Positions 1-7,999 of a DNA stretch of 64,000 bases are shown here, in pieces. The position numbers were made by a program, and so were the translations under genes. The notes under the pieces were generated by a model. The model had not been told where the DNA came from, made no database searches, and saw nothing but the letters and a program-made list of their open reading frames with translations. Position 1 is the first letter of the stretch. The number at the start of each line of letters is the position of its first letter. The stretch is from Albirhodobacter sp048262715 (GTDB taxonomy: Bacteria; Pseudomonadota; Alphaproteobacteria; Rhodobacterales; Rhodobacteraceae), in contig JBLXEV010000002.1 in NCBI GenBank assembly GCA_048262715.1, forward strand, positions 186,001 to 250,000, written 5' to 3'.

Positions 1-1
1 C

Positions 2-814
2 GCATCACGGATGCTGATCGGGCAATCGCTGGTCGCGGAAGGGCTGCGCACGGCGGCGCGGATGGCGGCGCGGTCAGGGGCAGAGGTGCTGATTACCGGC
101 GCGCCGGGGGCGGGCACGTCGAAAGTGGCGGAGGTGATCCACCTGATGTCCGCCGCGGCCCAACGCCCTTTCGTGAAGCTGGCGGCGGCGGGGCTGACGC
201 CGGACGGTCTGGAGGCAGGCTTCGCGCGGGCCGAGGAGGGGACGCTCTATCTCGATGAGGTCACCAGCTTGCCGCAGCCCGCGCAATTCGCGCTGCTGGA
301 ACTGCTGGAGGCGCAACCCGCGACGCGGCTGATCGCAGGCACTTACCGCGATCTGGCGGCGGAGCGCGATGCGGGGCGGTTCCATCCTGATCTATATTGG
401 AAGCTCGATGTGATGCGGGTGCGGATTCCCGCGCTCCATGAGCGGCCCGAGGATATTCCCGCGCTGTTCCGGCATTATGTGCAGATCGCGTGTGAGCAAT
501 CCGCGCTGCCGCAGCCCGAAATCCCGCCCGAATTGACCCAGCGGCTGATGGCGCAGGATTGGCCGGGCAACGCGCGGGCGCTGATGTCGGAGGCGATGCG
601 CTTTGCGATGGGGCTGGCGGCGGAAACCGATGCACCGGAACAAAGTCTGAATGAGCGCATGGCAGCGGTGGAGCGCGGCTTCCTATGCGAGGCTTTGGCG
701 CGGGCACAGGGCAACGCGACCGAGGCAGCGCAGGCGCTCGGCCTGCCGCGCAAGACGTTTTACGATAAATTGGCGCGGCACGGGGTTCGGCCGGAAGAGT
801 TTCGCGATCTGTAA
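2..814 (+). CDS. dctD: DctD-like response regulator, C-terminal part (5' end outside window)
   Basis: The reading frame is open to the left edge, so only the ATPase and DNA-binding parts are visible; a receiver domain probably lies upstream. The fold is that of NtrC/DctD activators: a degenerate Walker A (GAPGAGTSK, about residues 30-38 counted from the ATG at 11), a Walker B-like TLYLDEV, the C-terminal AAA+ lid, and a Fis helix-turn-helix (GNATEAAQALGLPRKTFYDK). Two parts of a sigma-54 activator are missing. The Walker-A lysine is replaced by Thr, and the segment that should carry the GAFTGA loop is deleted between the Walker motifs. It probably activates the dctPQM genes in response to C4-dicarboxylates, with its operators just downstream of its stop codon. 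Function is inferred from the neighbours and operators; the loss of the sigma-54 loop is seen directly. Confidence 0.85.
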   Translation, partial: ASRMLIGQSLVAEGLRTAARMAARSGAEVLITGAPGAGTSKVAEVIHLMSAAAQRPFVKLAAAGLTPDGLEAGFARAEEGTLYLDEVTSLPQPAQFALLELLEAQPATRLIAGTYRDLAAERDAGRFHPDLYWKLDVMRVRIPALHERPEDIPALFRHYVQIACEQSALPQPEIPPELTQRLMAQDWPGNARALMSEAMRFAMGLAAETDAPEQSLNERMAAVERGFLCEALARAQGNATEAAQALGLPRKTFYDKLARHGVRPEEFRDL

Positions 815-850
815 TCCACGCCCTCCGGGTGAAAGCGCGCTGCTGCGATT

Positions 851-901
851 TGTGCGGAATTTCGCATTATCGGCGCTAACAGATGTGCGGTTTTCCGCAC
901 A
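851..901. promoter_or_regulatory. Tandem dyad operators upstream of dctP (DctD-type UAS)
   Basis: A perfect palindrome TGTGCGG-TTTT-CCGCACA lies at 884-901. A second, imperfect copy starts at 851 (TGTGCGGAATTTCGCA). The copies start 33 bp apart, three helical turns, so two dimers would lie on the same face of the DNA. From memory, rhizobial DctD sites have the same TGTGCG...CGCACA form. I see no sigma-54 promoter (GG-N10-GC) between the sites and dctP at 1054. Confidence 0.75.
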
Positions 902-1053
902 CCCTATTGGGGCGTCACTATGCCTCACCTCACAACTATATGATCTTTCATCGAAAACATTGATTTGCATAGCACACTTGCGCTGGCTGCATGGCGCGGC
1001 GAATCTTGTCCTCAGTGGGGTGCCTGTTCGCATCTCTCAAGGGAGGACTACCT

Positions 1054-2067
1054 ATGAAATTGACGAGCGCCGTTAAGGCATTTGCTTTGGCAACCACCGC
1101 GATCTTCGGGACGAGCGCTGCTGCGCTGGCGGCCTGCGATCCGGGCGAGGTTGTGATCAAATTCGCGCATGTAACCAACGCTGACAAACACCCCAAAGGG
1201 ATCGCGGCGTCGCTCTTTGCGGAGCGCGTCAACACCGAGCTGCAAGGCCGCGCCTGCGTTGAAGTGTTCCCGAACTCGACACTGTATGATGATGATCAGG
1301 TGCTTGAGGCGATGCTGCAGGGCGATGTGCAGATGGCTGCGCCTTCGCTCTCGAAATTCGAGACGTTCACCAAAGTCTTCAACATCTTCGATTTGCCGTT
1401 CATGTTCAAAAACATGGATGCGGTTGATGCGTTCCAAAACTCCGAAATCGGCCAGAATATGAAGGGCTCGATGGAGCGCCGCGGCCTGAAGGGGATGGAA
1501 TTCTGGCATTCCGGGATGAAGCAATTCTCCGCGAAAAAGCCGCTCTTGGTGCCGGAAGATGCGAAAGGCCTGAAGTTCCGCGTGCAGCCGTCTGATGTGC
1601 TCGTGGCGCAGATGAAGGCGCTTGGCGCTTCGCCGCAGCCGATGGCCTTCTCCGAAGTCTACGGCGCGTTGCAAACCGGCGTTGTGGACGGGCAAGAGAA
1701 CACGTGGTCCAACACCTACGGCCAGAAGTTCTTTGAGGTCCAAGACGGGATCACCGAGACCAACCACGGCGTGCTCGATTACCTCGTTGTGACCTCCGTT
1801 GACTGGTGGGACAGCCTCGATCCGGCGCTGGCAACCGATCTTGAGAAGATCATGCATGAGGTCAGCATGGAGCGGAACGCAGCTGTGCAAGAGGTCGAAA
1901 TGGCGGCACGCCAGTCGATCCTTGATGCAGGCAGCGTAATCCGCGAGCTGACACCCGAGCAGCGCCAGCAATGGGTTGACGTGATGATGCCGGTTTGGGC
2001 AGAATTCGTTGACGGCGTTGGCCAAGACAATATCGATGCAGCTCAAGCGATTAACGCAGAGCACTAA
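1054..2067 (+). CDS. dctP: TRAP transporter substrate-binding protein DctP
   Basis: Periplasmic solute receptor of a tripartite ATP-independent transporter, probably for C4-dicarboxylates such as malate, succinate and fumarate. The 337-residue protein starts with a Sec signal peptide (MKLTSAVKAFALATTAIFG, cleavage near ALA-A). It then shows the DctP family body, including FAHVTNADKHPKG, GLKFRVQPSDVLVAQMKALG and the GVVDGQENTWSNTY region, which corresponds to the substrate-carboxylate arm. The ATG at 1054 was chosen over an upstream in-frame start because GGGAGGA lies 6 nt before it and it begins the signal peptide. It is the first gene of dctPQM; the exact substrate is inferred from the regulator and family. 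Confidence 0.93.
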   Translation: MKLTSAVKAFALATTAIFGTSAAALAACDPGEVVIKFAHVTNADKHPKGIAASLFAERVNTELQGRACVEVFPNSTLYDDDQVLEAMLQGDVQMAAPSLSKFETFTKVFNIFDLPFMFKNMDAVDAFQNSEIGQNMKGSMERRGLKGMEFWHSGMKQFSAKKPLLVPEDAKGLKFRVQPSDVLVAQMKALGASPQPMAFSEVYGALQTGVVDGQENTWSNTYGQKFFEVQDGITETNHGVLDYLVVTSVDWWDSLDPALATDLEKIMHEVSMERNAAVQEVEMAARQSILDAGSVIRELTPEQRQQWVDVMMPVWAEFVDGVGQDNIDAAQAINAEH

Positions 2068-2079
2068 GCACTTAACGGG

Positions 2080-2108
2080 CGCGCGCGAAGCCATTTCGCG
2101 CGCGTTTT
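2080..2108 (+). terminator. Attenuating stem-loop between dctP and dctQ
   Basis: A perfect 10-bp stem (CGCGCGCGAA at 2080-2089 with TTCGCGCGCG at 2095-2104, 5-nt loop) is followed by TTTTCTCTTT. It sits between the receptor gene and the membrane genes. It probably lowers read-through or stabilises the 3' end of the dctP message, so that more receptor than permease is made. Confidence 0.75.
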
Positions 2109-2130
2109 CTCTTTAAAATCGGGGGACGAA

Positions 2131-2814
2131 ATGAGCGCGAAATATGCGCCTAAGGGCGCTTTCGGGCGGGCTGTGAACACGGCGGAGGAGACGGTGATTG
2201 CCGTGATCCTCGGGCTGATGACAGCGCTGACCTTTATCAATGTCGTGTTGCGCTACGTGTTCAACCATTCGATCATCTGGGGGCTTGAGGCCACGCTGGT
2301 GCTCTTTGCATGGTTGGTGATCTTCGGGATTTCCTATGCGGTCAAAGTCACCGCGCATCTCGGTGTGGATGCGGTGATTGGCGCGCTGCCGCATCGCGGT
2401 CAGCGGGTTTTGGCACTGATCTCTGCACTGGCCTGCCTGCTCTATGCGGTGCTGATGCTGAAAGGTGCGTATGATTACTGGGCGCCATTCGCAGGGCTTG
2501 AGCAAACCACGGGGCGGATCTTCCCCACAGGGTTTGACGCCAGCACCCGTGACCGCGCGTTTTATGTGACAGAGCAGATCCCGTTCCCCGCCTTCCTGTC
2601 CTTCCTTGAGGGGCTGGTGAACCAAGGCGAGGCCTATGACAAACTGCCGCGCTTCATCCCCTATGCGATGCTGCCCTTCGGGATGGCGCTGTTTCTGTTC
2701 CGTCTGGTGCAGGCCAGCCTCGATGTGCTGCGCGGCGAGCGCAGCAGCCTGATCGTGAGCCACGAAGCTGAGGACGCGATTGACGATGTCCGCCACTTGA
2801 ACGAAAAGGACTAA
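2131..2814 (+). CDS. dctQ: TRAP transporter small permease DctQ
   Basis: Small four-helix membrane subunit that joins the DctP receptor to the DctM channel. The 227-residue protein has hydrophobic segments near residues 20-40 (VIAVILGLMTALTFINVVLR), 50-70, 90-115 and 175-195. The first contains the conserved TFINVVLRY motif and the second a LFAWLVIFG motif typical of DctQ. It is longer than many DctQ proteins because of a loop of about 50 residues before the last helix, as in DctQ of purple bacteria. A GGGGGAC stretch precedes the ATG at 2131. The stop lies 3 nt before the dctM start, so the two are translated together. Confidence 0.92.
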   Translation: MSAKYAPKGAFGRAVNTAEETVIAVILGLMTALTFINVVLRYVFNHSIIWGLEATLVLFAWLVIFGISYAVKVTAHLGVDAVIGALPHRGQRVLALISALACLLYAVLMLKGAYDYWAPFAGLEQTTGRIFPTGFDASTRDRAFYVTEQIPFPAFLSFLEGLVNQGEAYDKLPRFIPYAMLPFGMALFLFRLVQASLDVLRGERSSLIVSHEAEDAIDDVRHLNEKD

Positions 2815-2817
2815 CCA

Positions 2818-4206
2818 ATGGATATCGCAATCCTTTTCCTGATGGTGATCGGGCTGATGCTGGTCGGCGTGCCGATTGCAGTGTCGCTGGGCCTCTCGTC
2901 GATCCTGTTCCTGATCGTCTATTCAGACGCCTCCTTGGCCTCTGTCGCGCAGACCTTCTATCAAGCGATGGAGGGGCATTCGACCCTGCTCGCGATCCCG
3001 TTCTTCATTCTCGCCTCGACTTTCATGTCCACGGGCGGCGTGGCGAAACGGATCATCCGCTTTGCGATTGCCTGTGTGGGTCACTTGCCCGGCGGTCTCG
3101 CGATTGCAGGCGTTATGGCGTGTATGATGTTTGCGGCTCTGTCGGGCTCCTCGCCTGCGACGGTGGTGGCCATCGGTTCCATCGTGATCGCCGCGATGCG
3201 CCAAGTCGGCTACTCGAAGGACTTCGCCGCTGGCGTGATCTGTAACGCGGGCACTTTGGGGATCTTGATCCCGCCGTCGATCGTGATGGTGGTCTATGCC
3301 TCCGCGACCGATGTCTCCGTGGGGCGGATGTTCCTCGCGGGCGTCATTCCGGGCTTGCTCGCGGGCCTCGCGCTGATGGCAACGATCCTTGTGATCGCAA
3401 TCTACAAAAAGTTGCCGAAGGGCGAATGGGCGGGCTGGGGCGAGATCTGGGACTCCTTCCGTGAGGCGTTCTGGGGCCTGATGCTCATCGTGATCATCAT
3501 GGTTGGCCTCTACGGTATTCCGGGCATCACGGCGGGCATCTTCACCCCGACCGAGGCCGCCGCTGTTGCCGCTGTCTACGCGTTCTTCGTGGCCAATTTC
3601 GTCTACCGCGATATGGGCCCGTTGGAAGAGGACGGCCAACAGATCTCCTTCCTGCGTCGGCCAATGTCGATCCTCACTGTCTTCCTGCACAAAGACACCA
3701 AGGCGACGCTGTTTGATGCGGGCAAGCTGACGATCACGCTGATGTTCATCATCGCCAACGCGCTGATCCTGAAGCATGTTCTGACGGATGAGCAAATCCC
3801 CCAGCAGGTCGCGGAAGCGATGCTCTCGGCGGGCTTGGGCAAGATCATGTTCCTGATCATCGTCAACGTGATCCTGCTGATCGGTGGTCAGTTCATGGAG
3901 CCCTCGGGCCTGATCCTGATCGTCGCGCCGATTGTGTTCCCGATTGCGATGAGCTTGGGCGTGGATCCGATCCATCTGGGCATCATCATGGTGGTGAACA
4001 TGGAAATCGGGATGATCACGCCGCCGGTGGGGCTAAACCTATTCGTCACCTCCGGCGTGGCCGGGATGCCGATCCTGCGGGTGGTGCGTGCAGCCTTGCC
4101 ATTCCTCGCGGTGCTCTTCGTGTTCCTGATCTTGATCACCTATGTGCCGTTCCTCTCGACGTGGCTGCCGACCATGGTGATGGGGCCGGAACTGATCACC
4201 CGCTAA
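2818..4206 (+). CDS. dctM: TRAP transporter large permease DctM
   Basis: Large membrane subunit that moves substrate with sodium ions. The 462-residue protein is highly hydrophobic, with about 12 helices. It carries family signatures such as IPFFILASTFMSTGG, the ALSGSSPATVVAIGS motif near residue 110, LGILIPPSIVMVVYA near 145 and EIGMITPPVGLNLFV near 395. A charged insert around residues 260-295 (DMGPLEEDGQQISFLRRP) makes it somewhat longer than the usual 425-440 residues. The ribosome-binding AAAGGA lies inside the end of dctQ. A strong terminator follows the gene. Confidence 0.95.
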   Translation: MDIAILFLMVIGLMLVGVPIAVSLGLSSILFLIVYSDASLASVAQTFYQAMEGHSTLLAIPFFILASTFMSTGGVAKRIIRFAIACVGHLPGGLAIAGVMACMMFAALSGSSPATVVAIGSIVIAAMRQVGYSKDFAAGVICNAGTLGILIPPSIVMVVYASATDVSVGRMFLAGVIPGLLAGLALMATILVIAIYKKLPKGEWAGWGEIWDSFREAFWGLMLIVIIMVGLYGIPGITAGIFTPTEAAAVAAVYAFFVANFVYRDMGPLEEDGQQISFLRRPMSILTVFLHKDTKATLFDAGKLTITLMFIIANALILKHVLTDEQIPQQVAEAMLSAGLGKIMFLIIVNVILLIGGQFMEPSGLILIVAPIVFPIAMSLGVDPIHLGIIMVVNMEIGMITPPVGLNLFVTSGVAGMPILRVVRAALPFLAVLFVFLILITYVPFLSTWLPTMVMGPELITR

Positions 4207-4226
4207 GCGGTGAGACGACCAGACTG

Positions 4227-4256
4227 AAAAGGGCCGCCCCTCTTGGCGGCCCTTTT
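4227..4256 (+). terminator. Intrinsic terminator of dctPQM
   Basis: A perfect 12-bp stem (AAAAGGGCCGCC with GGCGGCCCTTTT) around a 6-nt loop CCTCTT, ending in TTTTGCTTTT. It follows dctM by 20 nt and closes the operon. The A-tract means it may also work for the opposing gene at 4295. Confidence 0.93.
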
Positions 4257-4294
4257 GCTTTTGAGGTCAATCGGCTGCGGGGGCGGCGCTTAGA

Positions 4295-4963
4295 TTATGA
4301 GAGATGCCGCAGCCCGTCCGGTGTCTCAATCTCGGCATGGAGTGCGAAGCGGGCGGCGGGGCGGAGTGTGATCCGGCTTTGGTCGATGCGATCCCCGATC
4401 TGTGCAGCGATCAGATCGGCCTGCGGATGCTCAACCGTCAGCGCGCGCAAGCGACAGCCAAGATCGACCATCCCAGATGCCGGATGCGGGCCTGCGGGCC
4501 ATTCAATCAGGGTTGGAAATGCGCCACCCATCGGCAGGGATCCATCATCGGGAATGGTGAGCAACCACGTCAGCGCGCCGCGTGTCATCTCGGTGATGCG
4601 CCCGCAGTCGGGTGGCAAGGGGGCCAACTCGGTGGTCTGCGCGGCGATCTGCTCGGGGCCAAACTCGGCGCGCAGATCATCGGTGCCCAAGATCCATGTC
4701 CCCAGCATCGGCTCCGCGTTAAACTGATCCAGCCCGAACCAGCGGGGACGCTGAGGTGCGGCGGCGTCAGGGTCAATCGCGATGACTTCGAGAAAGCTGT
4801 CGTTCCCAAGTGAAAGCAGCAGGTTATGGGTTCCCATACGCGGATGCGCGCCGCCTTTGGGCATCTCAATCCCGAGCGCGCGCCGGACATGGGCGGCACC
4901 TTCGGTCAGCGTTCGGGCGAAGATCGCGATATGGTCGAAGCGCAGCATCGGTCTGTTGGTCAT
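4295..4963 (-). CDS. Glyoxalase-like (VOC superfamily) protein
   Basis: Predicted 222-residue protein beginning MTNRPMLRFDHIAIFA. FDHIAIFARTLTEGAAHVRRALGIE is the opening beta-alpha module of the vicinal oxygen chelate fold, and THNLLLSLGNDSFLEVIAID is the second strand pair with a possible metal-binding Glu. It matches the glyoxalase-like domain type (PF13468-like); the enzymes have varied or unknown reactions. The start at 4963 was preferred over upstream in-frame Met codons, which would add about 32 residues of non-conserved sequence. It is transcribed towards dctM and ends at the shared terminator region. The substrate is unknown. Confidence 0.8.
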   Translation of the reverse strand: MTNRPMLRFDHIAIFARTLTEGAAHVRRALGIEMPKGGAHPRMGTHNLLLSLGNDSFLEVIAIDPDAAAPQRPRWFGLDQFNAEPMLGTWILGTDDLRAEFGPEQIAAQTTELAPLPPDCGRITEMTRGALTWLLTIPDDGSLPMGGAFPTLIEWPAGPHPASGMVDLGCRLRALTVEHPQADLIAAQIGDRIDQSRITLRPAARFALHAEIETPDGLRHLS

Positions 4964-5065
4964 GGGGGGGATCCTATCAGTGCGCGGCAATTCTAGCGCA
5001 GCGCTGCGTCGATTGACCAGAGCCGGGATTGGGCCTGTCATGGACCTGTTATGGGGCAACGTTCC

Positions 5066-5743
5066 TCACAGCCGCGTCAGATAATCGGTGAAGCGCTGGC
5101 CCTGTCGCGGCGCAAACCGTTCGCCTGTCTCGCTCAGCGCGCGAATGTGATCCAATCGGAAATTCCGAAAATCCTGCGCCTGCTCGCAATAGGCTGTTAG
5201 CAACCAGACATCGTCGAACAGAGTCAGCCCGAGCGGATGTATCCGGCGCATGCTCTCGCGGTTCTCAAGGCTGCGGTAGGTGAGGCGCAGGATCTGCCGA
5301 TCCCGGATCGCCGAGCGCAGGTCCGCCCCCCAGTGATCGGCGCGTGTGTCGCTGTCGCGATGGCGCGACACTGCCAGCAGCGGCAGCGATAAAAACTGCA
5401 CGCGCGCCGCATCCCCCAGCGCCGCCGCCACCTTGCCCGTTGCGCGTGCGGCGGCCTCACCCAGCCCGCCACCCGCCCGCGCCAAAACCATCCGCAACCC
5501 GAGTGCCACGGCCTCCAACTCCTCCGCGTCAAATTGCAACGGCGGCAGAAAATACCCGTTTTCAAGCTGATAGCCGATCCCGCCCTCACCACGGATCGGC
5601 GCGCCAATCGCCTGAAGGCTGGCGATATCGCGGTAGATCGTGCGCGACGAGACGCGCAACCGCTGGGCCAACACCTCGGCTGAGACGGGGCGGCGCGCGG
5701 CGCGCAGGTGATCGAGAAGGGCGAAGAGCCGGAGAGTTTTCAT
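5066..5743 (-). CDS. YafY-type transcriptional regulator (HTH_11 + WYL)
   Basis: 225-residue regulator. Residues 1-55 form a DeoR-like winged helix (RPVSAEVLAQRLRVSSRTIY, then RDIASLQAIGAPIRGEGG). The C-terminal half (about 130-215) is a WYL ligand-sensing domain, with LRLTYRS and PLGLTLFDDVWLLTAYCEQ followed by FRNFRLDHI. It is transcribed away from the gene at 5830, and the shared 86-bp gap holds a perfect palindrome (5763-5785). This arrangement suggests local control of the divergent gene and itself. The ligand is unknown. Confidence 0.88.
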   Translation of the reverse strand: MKTLRLFALLDHLRAARRPVSAEVLAQRLRVSSRTIYRDIASLQAIGAPIRGEGGIGYQLENGYFLPPLQFDAEELEAVALGLRMVLARAGGGLGEAAARATGKVAAALGDAARVQFLSLPLLAVSRHRDSDTRADHWGADLRSAIRDRQILRLTYRSLENRESMRRIHPLGLTLFDDVWLLTAYCEQAQDFRNFRLDHIRALSETGERFAPRQGQRFTDYLTRL

Positions 5744-5762
5744 AGCGTCAGCCTATAGCACG

Positions 5763-5785
5763 CCCCTGACAGGATCTGTCAGGGG
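5763..5785. promoter_or_regulatory. Perfect 10-bp palindromic operator
   Basis: Arms CCCCTGACAG and CTGTCAGGGG flank a 3-nt centre GAT, with no mismatch. It lies 20 nt upstream of the WYL regulator start (5743) and 45 nt upstream of the divergent gene at 5830. This is the expected place for a site bound by the regulator, and TGACAG...CTGTCA halves are common beside YafY-type genes. Confidence 0.8.
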
Positions 5786-5829
5786 GAACGTGCAAGAGGC
5801 GGGCAGTGAACCTAGAAAAGGATATCCCG

Positions 5830-6420
5830 ATGACACAGCCCTGTTTGGAAATCGTCACCTATCACAGCGCCGCGGATTGTGACGCGGAGCGCAGGCGCGC
5901 GGAGGCCGTTGCGCTGGCGCAGAGCTTGCGCGGCTTTGCGGGCTGGCTGCCGCTGAGCGGCGCGTCCGATGCGCGCGCCGATATCGTCGTCTGGGCCAGC
6001 GAAGAGGCCGCCCGCGCAGCGGGGCAGATCGTTGGTGCCGCGCCTCAGTTTGCGCCGTTTCGGGACTCGATTGCTACGTTTGGGTCGATGGGCCATTTCG
6101 ATCTGCCTTGCGGCGCGCTGCCGCTGATGCAGGCGGGCGAGGGGGTGGAACTGGGGCGGTTTCGTCTGCGGGAAGGGGTGACGGAAGCCGCGCTTAAGGC
6201 CGCTCATGCGGCGATGATCGCGGCGCATCTCTCAGGGCAATCAGGCTGGCGCGGGCAACGGCTGCTGCGGCTGCAAGACGGCACCTATCTCGATCTCGCC
6301 TTCGCGCAGTCACAAGATCTCGCGCAAGCGATCTGCGAAAGCTGGGCGAACAGCCCTGAATGCGCGGCATTTCTGGCTTTGATCGAGCCGATCAGCATGG
6401 AGTTCGGTGCGATTCTTTAG
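5830..6420 (+). CDS. Conserved hypothetical protein, possible dimeric alpha/beta barrel
   Basis: Predicted 196-residue cytosolic protein with no signal peptide or membrane helix. It reads as two related halves: LEIVTYHSAADCDAERRRA with FAGWLPLSGAS, and GVELGRFRLREGVTEAALKA with QSGWRGQRLLRLQDGTYLDL. Each half resembles a ferredoxin-like (antibiotic biosynthesis monooxygenase-type) unit. The ATG at 5830 has AAAAGGAT 9 nt upstream and was chosen over one at 5806. It is probably the target of the divergent WYL regulator. The fold is inferred from the pattern; no enzyme activity can be assigned. Confidence 0.7.
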   Translation: MTQPCLEIVTYHSAADCDAERRRAEAVALAQSLRGFAGWLPLSGASDARADIVVWASEEAARAAGQIVGAAPQFAPFRDSIATFGSMGHFDLPCGALPLMQAGEGVELGRFRLREGVTEAALKAAHAAMIAAHLSGQSGWRGQRLLRLQDGTYLDLAFAQSQDLAQAICESWANSPECAAFLALIEPISMEFGAIL

Positions 6421-6421
6421 G

Positions 6422-6487
6422 CCCTCCCGTCACGAAAGAGCGTGGGCAGGTCTCGGCTTGCCCGCCTCAGTCTTTCGCATTGGAGGG
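6422..6487. terminator. Imperfect long hairpin between converging genes
   Basis: Three nested arm pairs, CCCTCC/GGAGGG, CGAAAGA/TCTTTCG and GTGGGCAGG/CTTGCCCGC, fold 6422-6487 into one interrupted stem. It lies between the stop codons of the genes at 5830 and 6497, so it may end transcription from both sides. Confidence 0.5.
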
Positions 6488-6496
6488 GACGATGAT

Positions 6497-7201
6497 CTAG
6501 CTGAAATCGGTAACCACGAGATCCGCCGCCCGCGCCGCTTTTGAGAGAAGCCGTCCGTTGGGCAGGTCGTTTTCCTCAACGCGGCGGGTGATCTCTGCGG
6601 GGGCAATCCCGAATGTCTCCCAGCGGCGCGTCAGCCGCGCGCGCAGCTCGGCCTCGGGCACCGAGAGACGCACGGTCAGATCGAATTCCTGCGCCAGCGC
6701 GCGCCACGGGTCTTGGCTCAGCAGCAGGTAATTGCCCTCGAGGAGGATATGGCGGACCGTCGAAGGGACGATCTCCGCGCTGCCACGGCTGAGTTCCAAC
6801 TGGCGGTCAAACACGGGGATCGCGGTTTCCGGCTCCACCGCTTTGAGCCGTTTGATCAGCGCGAGCAGCCCCGCGACATCAAAGGTCTCCGGTGCGCCCT
6901 TGCGCGCGAGCAACCCACGGGCTTCCAAGATCGCGTCATCATAATGGAAGCCGTCCATCGGCACGACCATGGCCGAGCCCTCGCGCCGCGCGTTCAACGC
7001 CTGCGCAATCTCGCTCGCCAGACGCGATTTCCCCGATCCGGGCGCGCCGACAATCGCGGTGATCGCGCGCGGGCCGGGGAGGCTCTCGATATGGCCCGCC
7101 AGATCGGCGCGGGGCGCGCGCAGCTCGCCGGGCATGGTGGCCCCTGCATCGCCCATCGGGCCATTGGGATCGACCCAGCTTGGTTTGTCGCCCTCGCGCA
7201 T
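6497..7201 (-). CDS. P-loop nucleoside/sugar kinase-like protein (uridine kinase fold)
   Basis: 234-residue ATP-binding protein with Walker A GAPGSGKS at residues 52-59, a MVVPMDGFHYDD motif as in uridine/pantothenate kinase-like proteins, a RHILLEGNYLLL strand resembling Walker B, and a basic lid (LRARLTRRWETFGI). The combination matches the nucleoside/nucleotide kinase family that includes putative fructose-transport kinases (FrcK-like). The substrate is not certain. The ATG at 7201 follows GGAGGGGC and lies 18 nt after the stop of the ThiE-like gene, so the two probably form an operon. Confidence 0.78.
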   Translation of the reverse strand: MREGDKPSWVDPNGPMGDAGATMPGELRAPRADLAGHIESLPGPRAITAIVGAPGSGKSRLASEIAQALNARREGSAMVVPMDGFHYDDAILEARGLLARKGAPETFDVAGLLALIKRLKAVEPETAIPVFDRQLELSRGSAEIVPSTVRHILLEGNYLLLSQDPWRALAQEFDLTVRLSVPEAELRARLTRRWETFGIAPAEITRRVEENDLPNGRLLSKAARAADLVVTDFS

Positions 7202-7219
7202 CAAAGCCCCTCCGGTTGG

Positions 7220-7837
7220 TTAGCCCATCGCCGCTGTAAAGCGCTTGAGTGCGGCGGCAGGATCTTCGCTGCGCCAGATCTCTTCGCCGATGGCAAAGAA
7301 ATCGGTGACAGGCGCGAATTGGGTGATCAGCGCCTCATCCAAAGCGCCCTCTGCCACGATCGGCACTTCGATCACATCGGACCACCACTCAAACACATCA
7401 AATTCCGCGCGCTCGCCGGTGAACAACGGGCTTTCGCCAATCGGCCCGAGGCAGACATAATCCGCGCCCGCTTCGCCCGCCGACATGCCCTCATGGCGCG
7501 AGGCCCCGCAATAGGCGCCGACAATCGCATCCGAGCCCAGCTCTTTGCGCGCGTAGCGGATCTGCTTCGCCCCATCCGACAGATGCACCCCGTCAAGCCC
7601 GTGGCGATCCACCAGCAGGAGATGGTTCTCGATCACCAGCGCCACATCGCGCTCCATCGTCACGGTGCGGCAGGCATCTGCCGCGCGGCCGATCATGTCT
7701 TCGTCCTTGGTCGCAAGGGCAAGGCGCACGCAGGCAACATCGGTCGCATCAAGGGCAGCGGCGAGACGCTGGGGGAAGATATCCAGCTCGAAAGCGGGCG
7801 GAGTCACGAGGTAGATTTGCGGACGGTCTTCAGCCAT
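7220..7837 (-). CDS. ThiE-like thiamine phosphate synthase family protein
   Basis: 205-residue TIM-barrel protein. IYLVTPP opens the first strand. It then shows DVALVIENHLLLVDRHGLDG followed by VHLSDG, and an AGADYVCLGPIGESPLF segment, all at places that match ThiE (thiamine phosphate synthase/TenI). The usual ThiE run near the pyrophosphate site is weaker than in authentic ThiE, and no other thiamine gene is nearby, so it may be a TenI-like paralogue. The start at 7837 has an AAGGAGCC ribosome-binding site. It is the first gene of a two-gene unit with the P-loop kinase. Confidence 0.78.
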   Translation of the reverse strand: MAEDRPQIYLVTPPAFELDIFPQRLAAALDATDVACVRLALATKDEDMIGRAADACRTVTMERDVALVIENHLLLVDRHGLDGVHLSDGAKQIRYARKELGSDAIVGAYCGASRHEGMSAGEAGADYVCLGPIGESPLFTGERAEFDVFEWWSDVIEVPIVAEGALDEALITQFAPVTDFFAIGEEIWRSEDPAAALKRFTAAMG

Positions 7838-7999
7838 GATCGGCTCCTTCTTATATTTCTTCCCGTCTACCCTAAGCCGCCTGCGCTTGCCAGAGGTCTT
7901 GGTGTAGGGCTGTGACACGGCTTTGCGGGGTGCGTGTCGGGACGCGGGCCTTGATCTGTTGGCTCCACGCTTGTAGGAGCGGCGAAAAAGGAGACCGCC

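Noticed and set aside
851..1053. Sigma-54 promoter upstream of dctP
   Set aside because: I looked for GG-N10-GC in the TGGCAC-N5-TTGC context and found only TAGCACACTTGC, where the spacing is far too short.
1048..2094. Long open frame opposite dctP, and similar frames opposite dctM (2923-3975), ctaA (10183-11760), rseP (36748-38376), lpxA (42723-44216) and recG (50103-52382)
   Set aside because: They are mirror frames caused by the high GC content. Their translations are rich in Arg, His and Gln without domains or starts, while the opposite strand encodes known proteins.
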